DNA of 20,001 nucleotides from an uncultured Methanobrevibacter sp. (GCA_905235495.1 CAJOMK010000004.1:1-20001); one strand, 5' to 3'. Positions 6,916 through 15,459 are shown, counted from the first letter of the stretch. The notes: a model not told the origin generated them from the letters alone. Translations and numbers: made by a program.

Positions 6916-7542
6916 TTATTTTTTCTTTTTAGGTCCTTTTCTGTATCCTAAACCTACGATATACATTTCTTTACTTCTTTGTCTTGATGATGGTGGTTTG
7001 GTTGATTTCACTTTTCTGAAATCGTATTTTATGCTGTCTAAAAGACATTTGTATTCTGGACCTTGGAATGCCTTGATTACAAGGTTTCCTTCTGTTTCAA
7101 GAATATTGTCTGCAATCTTGAACACTGTTTCTACAAGGTCAACAGATCTTAAATGGTCGAGGTCTTTAACTCCAGTCAATGAAGGTGCAGCATCTGACAT
7201 CAGCACTTTTGCCTTTCCATGGGTCAGTTCCATAACCTTTTCCTGAACGATTTCTTTTGTGAAGTCTCCTCTGATTCCAAAGTAATTAGGTTCTTGGAAT
7301 GGTTTGATTCTGTTTAAGTCCACCCCTACAACGATTCCTTCTTCACCTACCTTTTCTAAAGCCACTTGAGACCATCCACCTGGAGCGGCACCTAAATCCA
7401 CTACTGTGTCTCCCTCTTTGATGATTTTGTATTTTTTATCAAGTTGTTTAAGTTTATATGATGCTCTTGAACGATATTCTTCACTTTTAGCTCTTTTGTA
7501 ATAAGGGTCATTTTTCTTTTCCACTTGCCATCTGCTTCCCAT
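6916..7542 (-). CDS. rlmE: 23S rRNA (uridine-2'-O-)methyltransferase, FtsJ/RlmE family
   Basis: SAM-dependent 2'-O-methyltransferase; bacterial RlmE modifies U2552 in the ribosomal A-loop, and archaeal relatives probably act on rRNA too. The 208-residue protein carries the SAM-binding motif VVDLGAAPGGWSQ (47-59) and the complete K-D-K-E catalytic tetrad: K30 in the RASYKL motif, D117 in MSDAAP, K157 in LVIKAFQG, and E192 in SKEMY. Spacing matches the E. coli enzyme. The C-terminus is a short basic tail (GPKKKK) that may bind RNA. AGGAGGGTTAAT before the ATG at 7542 is one of the strongest ribosome binding sites here. It lies 78 bases downstream of the phosphodiesterase gene on the same strand; the gap contains a 14-bp tandem duplication. 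Confidence 0.95.
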   Translation of the reverse strand: MGSRWQVEKKNDPYYKRAKSEEYRSRASYKLKQLDKKYKIIKEGDTVVDLGAAPGGWSQVALEKVGEEGIVVGVDLNRIKPFQEPNYFGIRGDFTKEIVQEKVMELTHGKAKVLMSDAAPSLTGVKDLDHLRSVDLVETVFKIADNILETEGNLVIKAFQGPEYKCLLDSIKYDFRKVKSTKPPSSRQRSKEMYIVGLGYRKGPKKKK

Positions 7543-7583
7543 ATTAACCCTCCTATTGTTTAAATTTTATAAATTAAATCAGT

Positions 7584-7611
7584 AAATCAATTATTTTAAA
7601 TCAATTATTTT
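7584..7611. repeat. 14-bp perfect tandem duplication
   Basis: AAATCAATTATTTT occurs at 7584-7597 and again immediately at 7598-7611, between the phosphodiesterase stop and the rlmE start. It looks like a simple slippage duplication in AT-rich spacer. No regulatory role can be read from it. Confidence 0.8.
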
Positions 7612-7620
7612 TTAATTATT

Positions 7621-8175
7621 TTATTTGTTGTTTTCTTTATCTTTTTTAGCCTTTTCTTCATAGAAATTCAATGCAGAACATACTGGTCTTCCTGTTTGAA
7701 TGAATTCTATGCTGATGTCATTTCCATTTATTTCCATCAATGCAACAGATGGATTTGATAATCTTGGATTTGTTGGACTTCCAGGATTTATCAAAAGGAC
7801 ATCTTTTATCTTTTCAAGTTGTGCAACATGTGAATGTCCGCTTACAAGAATATTCACTCCTAACTGCAATGCATGGTAATATAATTGCTGTGTGTCTCCC
7901 CTTGGATAAACCTCTCCATGAATAACACCGATTTTATGACCTTCAGCTTCAATTATCTTTGAAACAGGCAAGTCTACATCTCCATGGACCCTATCCATAT
8001 TTCCTTCAACTGCTACAACAGGAGCAATTGCCTCCAATTCATCAATGACACTTTTATTTGTTATGTCTCCTGCATGAATGATTAAATCTGCTCCTTCAAA
8101 GGTTTCCAATACCTTTTGGGGAAGTTTCACTCTTCTATCTGGAATATGGGTGTCTGATATTAATCCAATTAACAT
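7621..8175 (-). CDS. Metallophosphoesterase, MJ0936/YfcE type
   Basis: Calcineurin-like phosphodiesterase of the YfcE/MJ0936 group, which hydrolyses phosphodiester model substrates with Mn2+ or Ni2+; the natural substrate is unknown. With the ATG at 8175 the protein has 184 residues and begins MLIGLISDTHIPDR. The two-metal site is complete: D8 and H10, D37 in HAGD, N59 in EGNMD, H86 in IHG, and H114/H116 in SGHSH. An ATG 12 bases upstream (8187) is also in frame, but only the inner start has a GTGTGA element ahead of it and puts the DxH motif where the family has it. The tail (KKDKENNK) is charged and probably disordered. It is divergent from purP and upstream of rlmE. Confidence 0.9.
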   Translation of the reverse strand: MLIGLISDTHIPDRRVKLPQKVLETFEGADLIIHAGDITNKSVIDELEAIAPVVAVEGNMDRVHGDVDLPVSKIIEAEGHKIGVIHGEVYPRGDTQQLYYHALQLGVNILVSGHSHVAQLEKIKDVLLINPGSPTNPRLSNPSVALMEINGNDISIEFIQTGRPVCSALNFYEEKAKKDKENNK

Positions 8176-8187
8176 AATTTCACACAT

Positions 8188-8479
8188 TGAATTTAATTTT
8201 TAATTTAATTTTTATTTTTATTTTTAACTTTAATTTTTAATTTTAAATTATTATATTTTGTTTATCAATAATTAATTTGTTAAATATAAATTATATAGTT
8301 TTTTAGAAAATTCTCATTTTTTCATATAATGTTTTTTTAAATGATTTTTGTTTCATATCATAGCAATAAAATTAAATAATAAAACTTTATAAGTTTATAA
8401 AAATATAATATAATTATCTATAAATATTTCGTTATATTTATGATTCATTTCTGAAAATTATTTATTCAGGAGATTAAAA
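8188..8479. promoter_or_regulatory. Divergent intergenic region, phosphodiesterase and purP promoters
   Basis: This stretch separates the two divergently transcribed genes. The part next to the phosphodiesterase gene (8190-8240) is a run of near-repeats of AATTTTTA. Toward purP, a CTATAAATAT element at 8418-8427 would place transcription start near 8450. CAGGAGAT at 8467-8474 is the purP ribosome binding site. I saw no further gene or RNA. Confidence 0.45.
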
Positions 8480-9571
8480 ATGGGAAAAGTTAGTAAAGAA
8501 AAAATATTGGAGATTTTGGATGGGTATGATAAAGACAACATTACCATTGCTACTTTAGGTAGTCACACTTCTTTGCATATTCTTAATGGTGCTAAACAAG
8601 AAGGATTTAGAACTGCTATTGTCTGTGCAAAAGGTAGGGAAGTGCCTTATCAACGTTTCGATGTTGCAGATGAATATATCATTGTAGATAAATTTGAAGA
8701 CATTGTAAAAGAGGAAGTTCAACAAAAATTAAGAGACATGAATGCAATTGTTATCCCTCATGGTTCCTTTGTTGCATATGCAGGTTTAGACAATGTTGAA
8801 GACAAGTTCAATGTGCCTATGTTTGGTAACAGGGACATATTAAGATGGGAAGCTGAAAGAGACTTAGAAAGACAATTGCTCGTAAATGGTAAAATCAGAA
8901 TCCCAATGAAATACGATGACCCTTCACAAATTGACCGTGCAGTAATGGTTAAATTCCCTGGAGCAAGAGGTGGAAGAGGATACTTTGTAGCTTCATCTAC
9001 TGAAGAATTCAATGAAAAAATCGATGCAATGAAAGAACGTGGATGGATTGAAGATGAAGATGTGGAACAAGCTCACATCGAAGAGTATGTATCCGGTTGT
9101 AACTACTGTATCCACTACTTCTACTCAGCATTGAACGATGAAGTAGAACTCATGGGTATGGACAGCAGATACGAATCCAGTATTGACGGATTTGTCAGAA
9201 TGCCTGCTAAAGATCAATTATCCATTGACATTAGCCCATCCTATGTTGTTACCGGTAACCACCCTGTTGTAATGAGGGAATCCTTGCTTCCACAAGCATT
9301 TGAAATCGGTGATAAATTAGTTAAAAGTGCTGCAGAATTAGTAAAACCTGGTTTAAACGGCCCATTCTGTATCCAAACTCTTGTTAACGATAACCTTGAA
9401 GTTGTTGTATTTGAAACAAGTGCAAGAACTGATGGTGGTACAAACACATTTATGGAAGGTTCTTCCTACAGTTACCTCAAATATGGTGAAGGTATGAGTA
9501 TGGGAAGAAGAGTTGCACGTGAAATTAAAATGGCACTCGAAAATGGAGGATTTGAAAAGATTATTACATAA
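8480..9571 (+). CDS. purP: FAICAR synthetase PurP (formate-AICAR ligase)
   Basis: Archaeal ATP-grasp enzyme that makes FAICAR from AICAR, formate and ATP, replacing the folate-dependent bacterial PurH step of purine synthesis. The 363-residue protein begins with the family signature containing TIATLGSHTSLHILNGAK (about 21-38). It continues with FRTAIVCAKGREVPYQRF, an FGNRDILRWEAERDLERQL stretch (115-133), the ATP-grasp glycine-rich loop PGARGGRGYF (about 154-163), and a C-terminal FETSARTDGGTNTF region. Length is typical. AGGAGAT lies 6 bases before the ATG. Codon use in the second half favours C-ending Tyr, Asn, Phe and Ile codons more than its neighbours, which fits high expression. It stands alone between divergent and convergent partners. 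Confidence 0.95.
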   Translation: MGKVSKEKILEILDGYDKDNITIATLGSHTSLHILNGAKQEGFRTAIVCAKGREVPYQRFDVADEYIIVDKFEDIVKEEVQQKLRDMNAIVIPHGSFVAYAGLDNVEDKFNVPMFGNRDILRWEAERDLERQLLVNGKIRIPMKYDDPSQIDRAVMVKFPGARGGRGYFVASSTEEFNEKIDAMKERGWIEDEDVEQAHIEEYVSGCNYCIHYFYSALNDEVELMGMDSRYESSIDGFVRMPAKDQLSIDISPSYVVTGNHPVVMRESLLPQAFEIGDKLVKSAAELVKPGLNGPFCIQTLVNDNLEVVVFETSARTDGGTNTFMEGSSYSYLKYGEGMSMGRRVAREIKMALENGGFEKIIT

Positions 9572-9706
9572 ACCTAATTTTCTTTTCATTATTTTTTCTT
9601 TTTTTTATCTCACAATAATTAGTTTGATAGTTATAAAACTAATTATTAAAAAATAGTTATTTTTATCGGATTTTAATATTGTTTTAAAAAATTTTATAAA
9701 AAAGAG

Positions 9707-9736
9707 AAAAAAATTAGAATTGATTTAATTCTAATT
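9707..9736 (-). terminator. 10-bp stem hairpin plus T-run after the 9775-10308 gene
   Basis: Positions 9712-9721 and 9727-9736 form a perfect 10-bp stem with a 5-base loop. In minus-strand sense the 3' arm runs into a T7 tract (A-run 9707-9713) and then more T-rich sequence. It lies about 40 bases after the stop codon at 9775 and is shaped like an intrinsic terminator. The opposing purP transcript would also cross it. Confidence 0.6.
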
Positions 9737-9770
9737 ATTTTTAGTATAACTTTAATTCTAATTATTTTTA
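9724..9770. repeat. 20-bp direct repeat overlapping the terminator arm
   Basis: The 20-base sequence at 9724-9743 recurs exactly at 9751-9770, a 27-base period. The first copy contains one arm of the terminator-like hairpin, so a second arm is available and an alternative, larger hairpin (9712-9721 with 9754-9763) can be drawn. Confidence 0.75.
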
Positions 9771-9774
9771 AATT

Positions 9775-10308
9775 TTATTCTTCATCATCTTTCTTTTTTC
9801 TTTGTGGCAAGAAGAGGTTACGGATATTTGTTGTTACACTTCCAGTGTCTCCCATTTTTTTCACTTTGATAGGAACATTTTTGGTTCCTTTGTAGCTGGA
9901 TACCTCTTCGTAATCTGCAATGTTTTTAGTTCTGCTTCTGTAGAGGTAAGCACTGAAGTATGCCATAATACCACCAAGACCAAGGATGACTATAGCTGTA
10001 ACAAAATCTCCTATTTCGCTTGGAGTGTAAGGTCCTATAACTCCTCCGTAGGCAAAATAGAGCAATGGAGTTGTGCCAACAATTCCTAAAAGAACAGCTT
10101 TTAAATTGGTTTTTGCTTTATAACCGGTAAAGTGGTCCAATAGCTGCAAATGCCATAAGTATGTCTTGACCATATTGGTATGATATAAGTGGGAAAAATG
10201 CATATGCTGCTGCACCGAATATCAATGATTTCAAATCTATATCCGGCAAATTCGAATTTTTATTTCTGTTTCCTTTAGGTTTTTTTTACCTTTTTCTGCA
10301 TCTACCAT
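9775..10308 (-). pseudogene. Conserved-type multi-pass membrane protein with two compensating frameshifts
   Basis: The start is clear: AGGTGATTTA then ATG at 10308, giving MVDAEKGKK. The frame then breaks in an A8 run (T8 on plus, 10280-10287). A frame that needs one more A continues with a hydrophilic segment and a membrane segment, SLIFGAAAYAFFPLISYQYG. It breaks again near 10129-10132 (one surplus base) and returns to the frame that encodes GYKAKTNLKAVLLG and runs to the stop at 9775. Joined, the product would be 177 residues with three or four membrane segments and a basic tail ending PQRKKKDDEE. I do not recognise the family. A longer ORF starting at 10215 in the last frame gives a spurious His-rich N-terminus (MQQHMHFSH). 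The two shifts cancel, so this may be sequence error instead of decay. Confidence 0.75.
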
Positions 10309-10504
10309 TAAATCACCTAAAACTAAAATTTATATTATTCCTCAAAGATTTTGTTTTTTTAAAATATCTTATTAAATCTTTATTTTTCATATAATTTAAA
10401 GTTTAATATTTTTTCTAAAAAAAGAGAAAAGATAATATAATTAATAATATAATTAGAAAGAAAAAAGAATAAAAAGAAAAATTAAAATCTTTATTTAATT
10501 TAAT

Positions 10505-10879
10505 TTAATTTTTCTCTTTGCTTAATGCTCCACCTGCAGCACCAGTTATTCCCATAATAATCATATATTTGATGATTTCGAAGATAACTGCAAATAGGCT
10601 TGAAATACCAGATACTGTAAATCCGGTTAGTCCTCCAAGAGGACCCATTAATGCAGTTCCTCCAATGGTTATGAGCAATATGAATAGGATTGCAGATACA
10701 ATTGTACCGAATGCACCTGCAAGTGCTGCATTCCACATTCCACCGAGTATTCCTTCGTGAGCAACATATCCTACTATGAATCCTACAATTAAAAGACCCC
10801 AGAATTCATAGCGTCCAAAGAATAAATAAACTGCTAATGTTAAGATAAATCCTAATAGGACTGAACTCATCTTTGCCAT
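10505..10879 (-). CDS. Small multi-pass membrane protein, DUF5518-like
   Basis: The 124-residue protein is almost entirely hydrophobic, with about four membrane helices (roughly residues 5-22, 26-43, 46-78 and 90-117) and many glycines (GALMGPLGGLTGF, GITGAAGGALS). This resembles the small glycine-rich membrane proteins common in Methanobacteriales, often labelled DUF5518; that label is from memory and tentative. I start it at the ATG at 10879 because AAAGGTGAT lies 4 bases ahead; an in-frame TTG at 10903 has no such site. It begins only 47 bases after the stomatin gene on the same strand, so co-transcription is likely. Its role is unknown; a membrane channel or a partner of the SPFH protein is conceivable. 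Confidence 0.85.
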   Translation of the reverse strand: MAKMSSVLLGFILTLAVYLFFGRYEFWGLLIVGFIVGYVAHEGILGGMWNAALAGAFGTIVSAILFILLITIGGTALMGPLGGLTGFTVSGISSLFAVIFEIIKYMIIMGITGAAGGALSKEKN

Positions 10880-10926
10880 GATATCACCTTTATTTGGTTT
10901 CAATAACTAATTTTCTATTTCCCCAT

Positions 10927-11871
10927 CTATTCCACAATATCTTCTAAAAGTTTGGAATCATTGGACTTGTCTGAATCTTCTTTAAATAATTCTGCAATTC
11001 CTCCAACAGATCCTAAAATTCCTGAAACTTCGGTTGGCAAGAAGATTTTGGTAGCCTTTCCATCAGCCACTTTTTCAAGAGCTTCCAAATATTTGATTGC
11101 AATAAGGTCATTTGTTGGATTTCCTATGTGAATTGCATTATATGTTATTTCAGTAGCTTTTGCCTTACCTTCTGCAACAGCTATTTCACGGTATTTGTTA
11201 GCATCTGCAACTTGTTTGATTGCTTCTGCTTCTGCTTCAGCTGCAAGGATTTTCGCTTGCTTGTCTCCTTCAGCTTTTTGGATTTCGGATTCCTTATAAC
11301 CTTCAGATTCTAAGATTGTAGCTCTTTTGAACCTTTCAGCTTTCATCTGTTTACTCATTGCTTCAACAATGTCTTTTGGAGGTTCAATTCTTTGAATTTC
11401 AACTCTAACTACTTTTGTTCCCCATTTGTCAGTTGCAACATCAAGAACTTCACGTAATTCTGTGTTGATCATTTCCCTTGAAGTCAAGGTTTGGTCCAAT
11501 TCCAAATCCCCGATGATGTTCCTTAAGTTTGTTTGAGCGAGTTTGGTAATTGCCTGATAGAAGTTTGCAACATTATAAACCGCATTGAATGCGTCAATGA
11601 CTTCATAAAAGATTACACAATCAACAACTACAACTGCGTTATCCTTTGTAATTACCTCTTGAGGTGGAACATCCACTACCTGTTCCCTCAAATCAACTTT
11701 TCTAATGGTTTCTACAAATGGAATGGTAATGTTCAAACCGCTTTCAACAGTTCTGTTATATTTGCCTAATCTCTCTACAACACCCTTTTCATAAGGTCTT
11801 AAAATTTGCAAAGTTTTTGATGCAAATACTACAAGGATTATTATGATTAAAATCAATAATATGATGCTCAT
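10927..11871 (-). CDS. Stomatin/prohibitin (SPFH) family protein
   Basis: A membrane-anchored scaffold protein of the SPFH superfamily that forms large oligomers and organises membrane patches. The 314-residue product has an N-terminal membrane segment at about residues 2-18. The SPFH domain follows, starting RPYEKGVVERLGKY (25-38) and including VDLREQVVDVPPQEVITKDN and the stretch up to RIEPP (about 40-164). Next is a long Ala/Glu/Lys-rich coiled coil (about 170-225, EAEAEAIKQ), and the tail carries KYLEALEKVADGKATKIFLP, as in slipin-type stomatins. AAGGTGAAAGA precedes the ATG at 11871. It follows the NfeD gene by 101 bases; NfeD-stomatin pairs are widely conserved, which strengthens both calls. 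No protease domain is fused here. Confidence 0.94.
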   Translation of the reverse strand: MSIILLILIIIILVVFASKTLQILRPYEKGVVERLGKYNRTVESGLNITIPFVETIRKVDLREQVVDVPPQEVITKDNAVVVVDCVIFYEVIDAFNAVYNVANFYQAITKLAQTNLRNIIGDLELDQTLTSREMINTELREVLDVATDKWGTKVVRVEIQRIEPPKDIVEAMSKQMKAERFKRATILESEGYKESEIQKAEGDKQAKILAAEAEAEAIKQVADANKYREIAVAEGKAKATEITYNAIHIGNPTNDLIAIKYLEALEKVADGKATKIFLPTEVSGILGSVGGIAELFKEDSDKSNDSKLLEDIVE

Positions 11872-11972
11872 TCTTTCACCTTCTAAACGTTTTTAAAGTT
11901 TCATTCTAACAATTATTACCTAATTATTAACTAATTTTAAGTAGTAAATATTAACTATTAATTATCTATTAT

Positions 11973-12398
11973 CTAATCATCTAATTTCTTTACTCTTAAC
12001 TTGACTCCTTCTATGTCAATGATTTCCATTTCTTCTCCTTGGGTTATCATTTCATCAGAGATTGCTTTCCAGATTTCCCCATTCACTTTGATTGTTCCAA
12101 TCTTATGTGAATCGATATCCTCTGTAGCTTTTGCCTTTAAGCCAATCAACCTTTCAGTATTTGATTTCTTATCAACAGTATTCTGATTTAATTTCCTATT
12201 TAATGGTCTTGAAATCAATATGAAAATCAATGTAATCAAAATGAATGCGATTATTTGGCTTGTAATGCTGTATTGAAGATAATTTAGTATAGCTGCAGCT
12301 ATTGCCCCTATTCCTATGGATAATAGGTAAAATCCTCCAGTCATCAATTCCCCAATTAAAAATAGGATTGTAAGTATTATCCAAAATTCCAAGTACAT
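11973..12398 (-). CDS. NfeD-like membrane protein
   Basis: Short-form NfeD protein, the usual genetic partner of stomatins. The 141-residue product has two or three N-terminal membrane segments (about residues 4-25, 28-42 and 47-64) with the motif FWIILTILFLIGELMTGGF. It ends in a C-terminal OB-fold-like domain (about 80-138): LIGLKAKATEDI, GTIKVNGEIWKA and GEEMEIIDIEGVKLRVKKL match the NfeD C-terminal pattern. GGAGGGTGAT 2-3 bases before the ATG at 12398 is a very strong ribosome binding site. The long-form serine protease domain is absent. It heads the membrane-protein run NfeD, stomatin, DUF5518-like, 9775-10308. Confidence 0.92.
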   Translation of the reverse strand: MYLEFWIILTILFLIGELMTGGFYLLSIGIGAIAAAILNYLQYSITSQIIAFILITLIFILISRPLNRKLNQNTVDKKSNTERLIGLKAKATEDIDSHKIGTIKVNGEIWKAISDEMITQGEEMEIIDIEGVKLRVKKLDD

Positions 12399-12564
12399 TT
12401 ATCACCCTCCACAATTTATATAACTAAATATAATATATTTTTATAGTATTTAAACATTTTTATTTTGTTCTAAATTTACTATATTAAACTATAAATAACT
12501 TTAAATCATTCTAATAGTTTAATATTCTCCATTGGTCCAAATAATTCTTTTTGAATCTTTTAAA

Positions 12565-15165
12565 TCAATAATAATCATTTTCCATCTGTTCTTTTATCTT
12601 TTCTATAACTGCCCTGTGCATTCTTTTTGTAAACTCTGATTTATCGTTCTGCTTCAGTACTTCAAGATACCCTTGAGATACAAGATTGAATGCAAATGGG
12701 CTTGGAATAATTGTATTTATTGTTCTTATTTCCATCTCTCCGCTATGTATCCAAGAAATGACTTTTTTTGCATTTTTGATGTCCATATAATCCTCAGTGG
12801 CTTCCCTTCGGGATTCCTTGAGTATAGGGAAATTATTGTCCATTTCCTGAATGTACTTCAATAATATCTTTCCTCTGACCTGCTGTCTTCCTACAGACTT
12901 TTCATGGCCTTTGTATCTTCTCAATGTCATGAGAGACCTTCCGGCACAATGTCTGAATCTGCTTGCTAAGGTTTCTGTCTTGTCAAGTGAACTGATGAGT
13001 ATGTTTTCAAAGTTTGTTGGAGTCAATTTTTTCAATGCTTCCAATGCCCCTATTTTACCGTCTGAACTTAAGTAAAAACCATTGTCTGTGATTGAAATTG
13101 TAATGTTTCTCTTGTTCCTGTCGCTTGCTACATAAGCTACAGTTCTTGCTATTGCATCATTTGTCTTCCTTCCGAATAAGCTGTGGAAAACAACGAATTT
13201 CCTTCCTCCAAATCCAGTATAATATTCAACAAGAAGTTTCTGCTTATGAGGTATCTGTGCATATAGGAACTGTTCATTGAAGTATTCATAGATTGAATTG
13301 GCTGCAAATTCATCAACATAAAGGTATTCGTGGAGGAATTTCATTATCTCTTCCTTTGATCTTCCATATTGGAACTTGCTTTCTAAGATATATCTGAACC
13401 TTTGAATATCAACTGCAAGGTCAAATGCAAGAGGGAGCTGTTCTGAATACCATGATGGGATTGTAGGAGGCCCTAATGCCGGCGAAACATTGATTGTCAT
13501 TCCCTTTCCATAATTGAACCTGTAGGTTCTTCCTCCGAGAACGAAACTGTCACCTTTCTTGAGCTTTTCCATAAAGTCCTCTTCAACTCTGCCGATAACT
13601 TCTCCGTCACAGTTAACTGCAACTGAAGAAGTGTCTGGAATTGTTCCGATATTTGTTGAATAGAGCATTCTTGCAAGCTTTCCCCTTTTTCCAAAGGTGT
13701 TTTCCTTATAGTCTATCCAGATTTTAGCATAGACATATCTATCTTCAAGCTCAACATATTCTCCAGCCAAATAGCTTAGCACATCCTCGTAATCATCCTT
13801 ATCCAAGTCATTATAGCAGTAGCTTTTTCTGATTATGTCATATGCATAGTCGATATCCCAAGGATTTTCAATGCTCATTCCATAAATATGCTGTGAAAGC
13901 ACATCTAAACAGTCTTTAGGGATTTTGATATTGTCTATTTTTCCCTCTTTAGCATTTTTAAGAAGCACTGAACATTCTACAAGCTCATCCCTATCTGTGA
14001 CTATGATTCTTCCCTTTGACTTTTCATGAAGTCTGTGACCGCTTCTACCTATTCTCTGCAATGCTCTTGAAACGGATTTTGGAGAGTTTATGAGTATTAC
14101 AAGGTCAATGTAACCGATGTCTATACCAAGTTCAAGTGAAGTGGAGGAGACAACAGCCTTAAGTTCTCCCTTTTTTAGTTTTTCCTCTGTTCTTAACCTT
14201 GATTCCTTTGATAGTGAGGAATGGTGAGCCATAATGTTGCTGTTGTTGAAATGTTCTCCATAGAGCTTTTTCAGATTGTAGACATATCTTTCAGTTGCGC
14301 TACGAGTGTTTGTAAATATGAGGCTTGTCTTATGTTCCATAACCAAATCATCAATCAATGCATATGTTGCCATTCTTGTATCTTCATCGTCAGCTATTAC
14401 AATGTCATCAACTGGAGAGATAACTTCTATATCCAATTCCTTCAGATAGTTTATATCAACAATGATGCAATCCCTTTCCGTTCCGTATTCATATCCTACA
14501 AGGAATCTTGCAACCTCTTCAAGGGGGCTTACTGTAGCGGATAATCCGATTCTGGTAAATCCTCCAATCAATGCCTGAAGACGTTCCAAGGATAGGCTTA
14601 AATGAACTCCTCTCTTATTCTCAGCAAGTGAGTGAATCTCATCAACAATCACATATTTCACATGTGACAGATTTTCCCTGAATTTAGGTGCAACAAGAAG
14701 GATTGATAATGTTTCAGGAGTTGTAATTAAGATATGAGGGGGAGATTTTAGCATTTTTGTTCTTTCGTATTGGCTTGTATCTCCAGTTCTTACAGCTTTA
14801 CGAATATTTAATGGTTTTCCAGCTATTTTTTCTATTTCTCTAAGTGGTTCGTCAAGGTTTCTTTCAATGTCATTGTCCAAAGCCTTAAGTGGAGATATGT
14901 AGATGCAATAAACCTTATCTTCAAGCTCTCCCTTATCTGCAAGGGTGGTTAATTCATTTATGACTGATAGAAATGCAGTTAATGTTTTACCTGATCCTGT
15001 TGGTGATGAAACAAGAGTATTCTTTCCCTTATGTATTTCAGGAATTGCTTGTTTTTGTGCAGGTGTAAAGTCCTCAAAACTATTCTCAAACCATTCCCTA
15101 ACATAAGAGTGGAGATTTTTATATATCTGCTTTTTTGAATAGCTTTTGCTTTGTTTTCTAATCAT
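12565..15165 (-). CDS. lhr: Large ATP-dependent helicase Lhr-like (Lhr-core)
   Basis: Superfamily 2 helicase of the Lhr group, 3'-5' DNA/RNA translocases linked to DNA repair. The 866-residue protein has Walker A SPTGSGKT (54-61), the DEIH box (175-178), SAT at about 209-211, motif IV region LIFTNTRSATERY, motif V STSLELGIDIG, and motif VI QRIGRSGHR (370-378). A long C-terminal part with winged-helix and Lhr-specific domains follows (SPALGPPTIPSWYSEQLP, FRHCAGRSLMTLRRYKG). Start at 15165: only a weak ribosome binding site is visible and an inner start is possible, but MIRKQ is followed directly by the expected N-terminal helices. Just after the stop, another frame encodes 18 plausible residues, so the C-terminus may also be frameshifted. 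Confidence 0.94.
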   Translation of the reverse strand: MIRKQSKSYSKKQIYKNLHSYVREWFENSFEDFTPAQKQAIPEIHKGKNTLVSSPTGSGKTLTAFLSVINELTTLADKGELEDKVYCIYISPLKALDNDIERNLDEPLREIEKIAGKPLNIRKAVRTGDTSQYERTKMLKSPPHILITTPETLSILLVAPKFRENLSHVKYVIVDEIHSLAENKRGVHLSLSLERLQALIGGFTRIGLSATVSPLEEVARFLVGYEYGTERDCIIVDINYLKELDIEVISPVDDIVIADDEDTRMATYALIDDLVMEHKTSLIFTNTRSATERYVYNLKKLYGEHFNNSNIMAHHSSLSKESRLRTEEKLKKGELKAVVSSTSLELGIDIGYIDLVILINSPKSVSRALQRIGRSGHRLHEKSKGRIIVTDRDELVECSVLLKNAKEGKIDNIKIPKDCLDVLSQHIYGMSIENPWDIDYAYDIIRKSYCYNDLDKDDYEDVLSYLAGEYVELEDRYVYAKIWIDYKENTFGKRGKLARMLYSTNIGTIPDTSSVAVNCDGEVIGRVEEDFMEKLKKGDSFVLGGRTYRFNYGKGMTINVSPALGPPTIPSWYSEQLPLAFDLAVDIQRFRYILESKFQYGRSKEEIMKFLHEYLYVDEFAANSIYEYFNEQFLYAQIPHKQKLLVEYYTGFGGRKFVVFHSLFGRKTNDAIARTVAYVASDRNKRNITISITDNGFYLSSDGKIGALEALKKLTPTNFENILISSLDKTETLASRFRHCAGRSLMTLRRYKGHEKSVGRQQVRGKILLKYIQEMDNNFPILKESRREATEDYMDIKNAKKVISWIHSGEMEIRTINTIIPSPFAFNLVSQGYLEVLKQNDKSEFTKRMHRAVIEKIKEQMENDYY

Positions 15166-15459
15166 ATTATCAATAGATTTTCATTGTTTTCCTATTTTAA
15201 TAGGGTTTTATTTTATTTATTATATTATTTTATTTTAGGCATTTTCAATTTAGATTATGATTTACTTATTTTCTTATTATGTAATTTATTTATTTTATAG
15301 TTTAGTTTTATTTTATTCAAATTAATTTAAATATTAGTTTAACTAAAATATTATTAAATTAAAAATATTTTTAATAAGCAAATCTAAAAAGATTTTTAAA
15401 TACCATTTAGATTATTAATGATTTTTATTCGTTAAGATTTTATTTATAGAGGATTTATT
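15166..15459. promoter_or_regulatory. Divergent intergenic region between lhr and the HEAT-repeat gene
   Basis: The stretch is AT-rich with no credible gene or RNA. Next to the HEAT gene, a TTTTTAAATA TATA-like box lies at 15393-15402. It is bracketed by an inverted repeat, AATCTAAA (15381-15388) and TTTAGATT (15406-15413). A second, smaller palindrome, AAATCT-AAAA-AGATTT, spans 15380-15395. Expected transcription start is near 15425-15430. AGAGGATTT before the ATG at 15460 is the ribosome binding site. The symmetry around the TATA box is what a repressor site would look like; no regulator is identified. Confidence 0.5.

Noticed and set aside
10016..10215. His-rich metal-binding N-terminus (MQQHMHFSHLYH) of the 9775 protein
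   Set aside because: It is read in the wrong frame over DNA that encodes a membrane segment (SLIFGAAAYAFFPLISYQYG) in another frame, and it lacks a ribosome binding site.
14221..14544. 107-residue plus-strand ORF inside lhr
   Set aside because: It is entirely antisense to helicase motifs and has no ribosome binding site or protein-like pattern.
15166..15459. Possible small RNA gene in the lhr/HEAT spacer
   Set aside because: In such an AT-rich genome structured RNAs usually stand out as GC-rich islands; none is present here or in any other spacer.
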